Source of the DNA: an uncultured Dorea sp.
Lineage (GTDB): Bacteria; Bacillota; Clostridia; Lachnospirales; Lachnospiraceae
Length of the DNA stretch: 6,116 bases
Assembly: GCA_948844705.1 (NCBI GenBank)
Contig: CAQNVT010000073.1
Span: 1-6,116, forward strand
Direction: 5' to 3'
The position numbers and the translations under genes are program-made. Numbering within the stretch: position 1 is the first letter of the stretch; each line of letters opens with the position of its first letter. The notes below the pieces were generated by a model. That model was not told the origin of the DNA. It did no database searches and was given only the letters and a program-made list of their open reading frames with translations. Positions 5,518-6,116 of this stretch are shown piece by piece.

Positions 5518-6075
5518 ATGGCTGCACCGAGAAAAGATAATGTAAAGGACTTGATCCTGGAAGCTGCCGAGAAGCTGCTGCAGACAAAAAAGCTGTCGGA
5601 CATCTCTCTGGCCGAGATCGCCGAGAGCGCCGGCATTTCCAAAGGTACTCTGTACTATCACTATAAAAATAAAAATGATATCCTATTCGATATCACAGAC
5701 AAATATCTGGACGAACAATATCACAATCTACTGGCATGGACCGAGGACACCTCTAAGGATACCTCTCTGCACCGCCTTGTAAAATATGTGCTGGAACGCG
5801 ACGTGGCCACTGCCGGCATGAGGCTCCACCTGTTCTATGATGCTATGATGGGAGACGAGTCCATCCGCAGGAAGCTTCTGGACCGCTACAGGGAATTTGC
5901 AGAGATTCTGGCCGAAAAGATCGGTCAGCGTACCGACGCATTTCCTCCGGATTATTTCGCATGGCTTCTTCTCGTCCTGTCTGACGGATTATATATCCAC
6001 CAGACGCTTAATAATCCGCTGCTTGATATCCCGCAGTTCATCCGGCAGTCGGAACTATCGCTGGGTGAAAAGTAA
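5518..6075 (+). CDS. TetR/AcrR-family transcriptional regulator
   Basis: A 185-residue regulator. Residues about 8-56 form the TetR_N helix-turn-helix, with LAEIAESAGI (31-40) and a recognition segment SKGTLYYHYKNK (41-52), the family hallmark. The rest is an all-helical ligand and dimer domain (about 60-185) of ordinary length. It is divergent from the flavoprotein operon and faces a 20-bp inverted repeat at that operon's transcription start, so it is most simply the operon's repressor. The inducer is unknown; a DHAP ester or ether, fatty alcohol or acyl-CoA would fit the AGPS-like gene, but this is conjecture. The start at 5518 has GAGG 7 nt upstream. Fairly short leader, no membrane segments. 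Stop TAA at 6073-6075. Confidence 0.93.
   Translation: MAAPRKDNVKDLILEAAEKLLQTKKLSDISLAEIAESAGISKGTLYYHYKNKNDILFDITDKYLDEQYHNLLAWTEDTSKDTSLHRLVKYVLERDVATAGMRLHLFYDAMMGDESIRRKLLDRYREFAEILAEKIGQRTDAFPPDYFAWLLLVLSDGLYIHQTLNNPLLDIPQFIRQSELSLGEK
5920..5937. promoter_or_regulatory. Operator-like inverted repeat inside tetR
   Basis: TCGGT (5921-5925), 6 bp, ACCGA (5932-5936) repeats the core of the operator at 5381-5400 with identical spacing; the 18-bp core matches at 13 positions. It lies about 540 bp away inside the tetR coding sequence (codons Ile-Gly-Gln-Arg-Thr-Asp). It could be a secondary site for looping or simply chance. Confidence 0.2.
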
Positions 6076-6093
6076 AATACGCATTAATCGGGT

Positions 6094-6100
6094 AGGAGGT
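6094..6100 (+). promoter_or_regulatory. Consensus ribosome binding site at the right edge
   Basis: AGGAGGT begins 19 bp after the tetR stop codon. No ATG, GTG or TTG follows in the remaining 16 bases, so a start codon at the usual distance is not visible. Any start would be beyond the window with unusually long spacing, or use a rare codon such as the ATT at 6108-6110. It suggests a further rightward gene after tetR, but this is not certain. Confidence 0.3.
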
Positions 6101-6116
6101 AGATAATTATTTTATC

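Noticed and set aside
1..6116. CRISPR array, tRNA, rRNA or intact insertion sequence
   Set aside because: No regularly spaced identical repeats, no cloverleaf or rRNA-like segment and no transposase reading frame are visible on either strand.

Overview
The window looks like a chromosomal segment of an anaerobic Gram-positive bacterium, most likely in the Clostridia (a Lachnospiraceae-type genome is my best guess). The reasons are strong AGGAGG-type ribosome binding sites, coding DNA of moderate G+C beside AT-rich intergenic DNA, near-consensus sigma-A promoters, and a soluble flavoprotein/Fe-S gene set of the kind anaerobic Firmicutes and Thermotogae carry. The taxon is inferred from style and family content, not from a marker gene.

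Layout. Positions 1-233 hold no complete gene. They look like the promoter and leader of a leftward gene whose start codon is at 6-4, and the leader can fold so that it covers that gene's ribosome binding site. Positions 234-5362 are one leftward operon of four genes, read from right to left: (1) a GlpA-like FAD oxidoreductase with a BFD-type [2Fe-2S] C-terminus and an N-terminal BON-like domain (5362-3635); (2) a pyridine-nucleotide/FAD oxidoreductase (3638-2376); (3) a cysteine-rich DUF1667 protein (2379-2017); (4) an FAD-binding protein with the full catalytic signature of alkylglycerone-phosphate (alkyl-DHAP) synthase, AGPS (1961-234). Genes 1-2 and 2-3 overlap by GTGA. Gene 4 follows after 55 bp, and 35 bp of that gap look like a small palindromic insertion with an 8-bp target duplication. 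Positions 5363-5517 are a divergent promoter region with a 20-bp inverted repeat. A TetR-family regulator (5518-6075) runs rightward.

How they may work together. Genes 1-3 match the known gene trio of anaerobic glycerol-3-phosphate (G3P) oxidation modules: FAD dehydrogenase, NAD(P)-linked flavoprotein and DUF1667. The new element is an AGPS-type enzyme in the same transcription unit. AGPS acts on DHAP esters and ethers, and a GlpA-like enzyme interconverts G3P-type and DHAP-type compounds. The cluster could therefore handle ether or ester glycerophospholipid head groups rather than plain G3P. The TetR protein is the obvious candidate to repress the operon, because the inverted repeat lies at about +5 to +24 of a near-consensus promoter. 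Substrates and direction of flow are inference.
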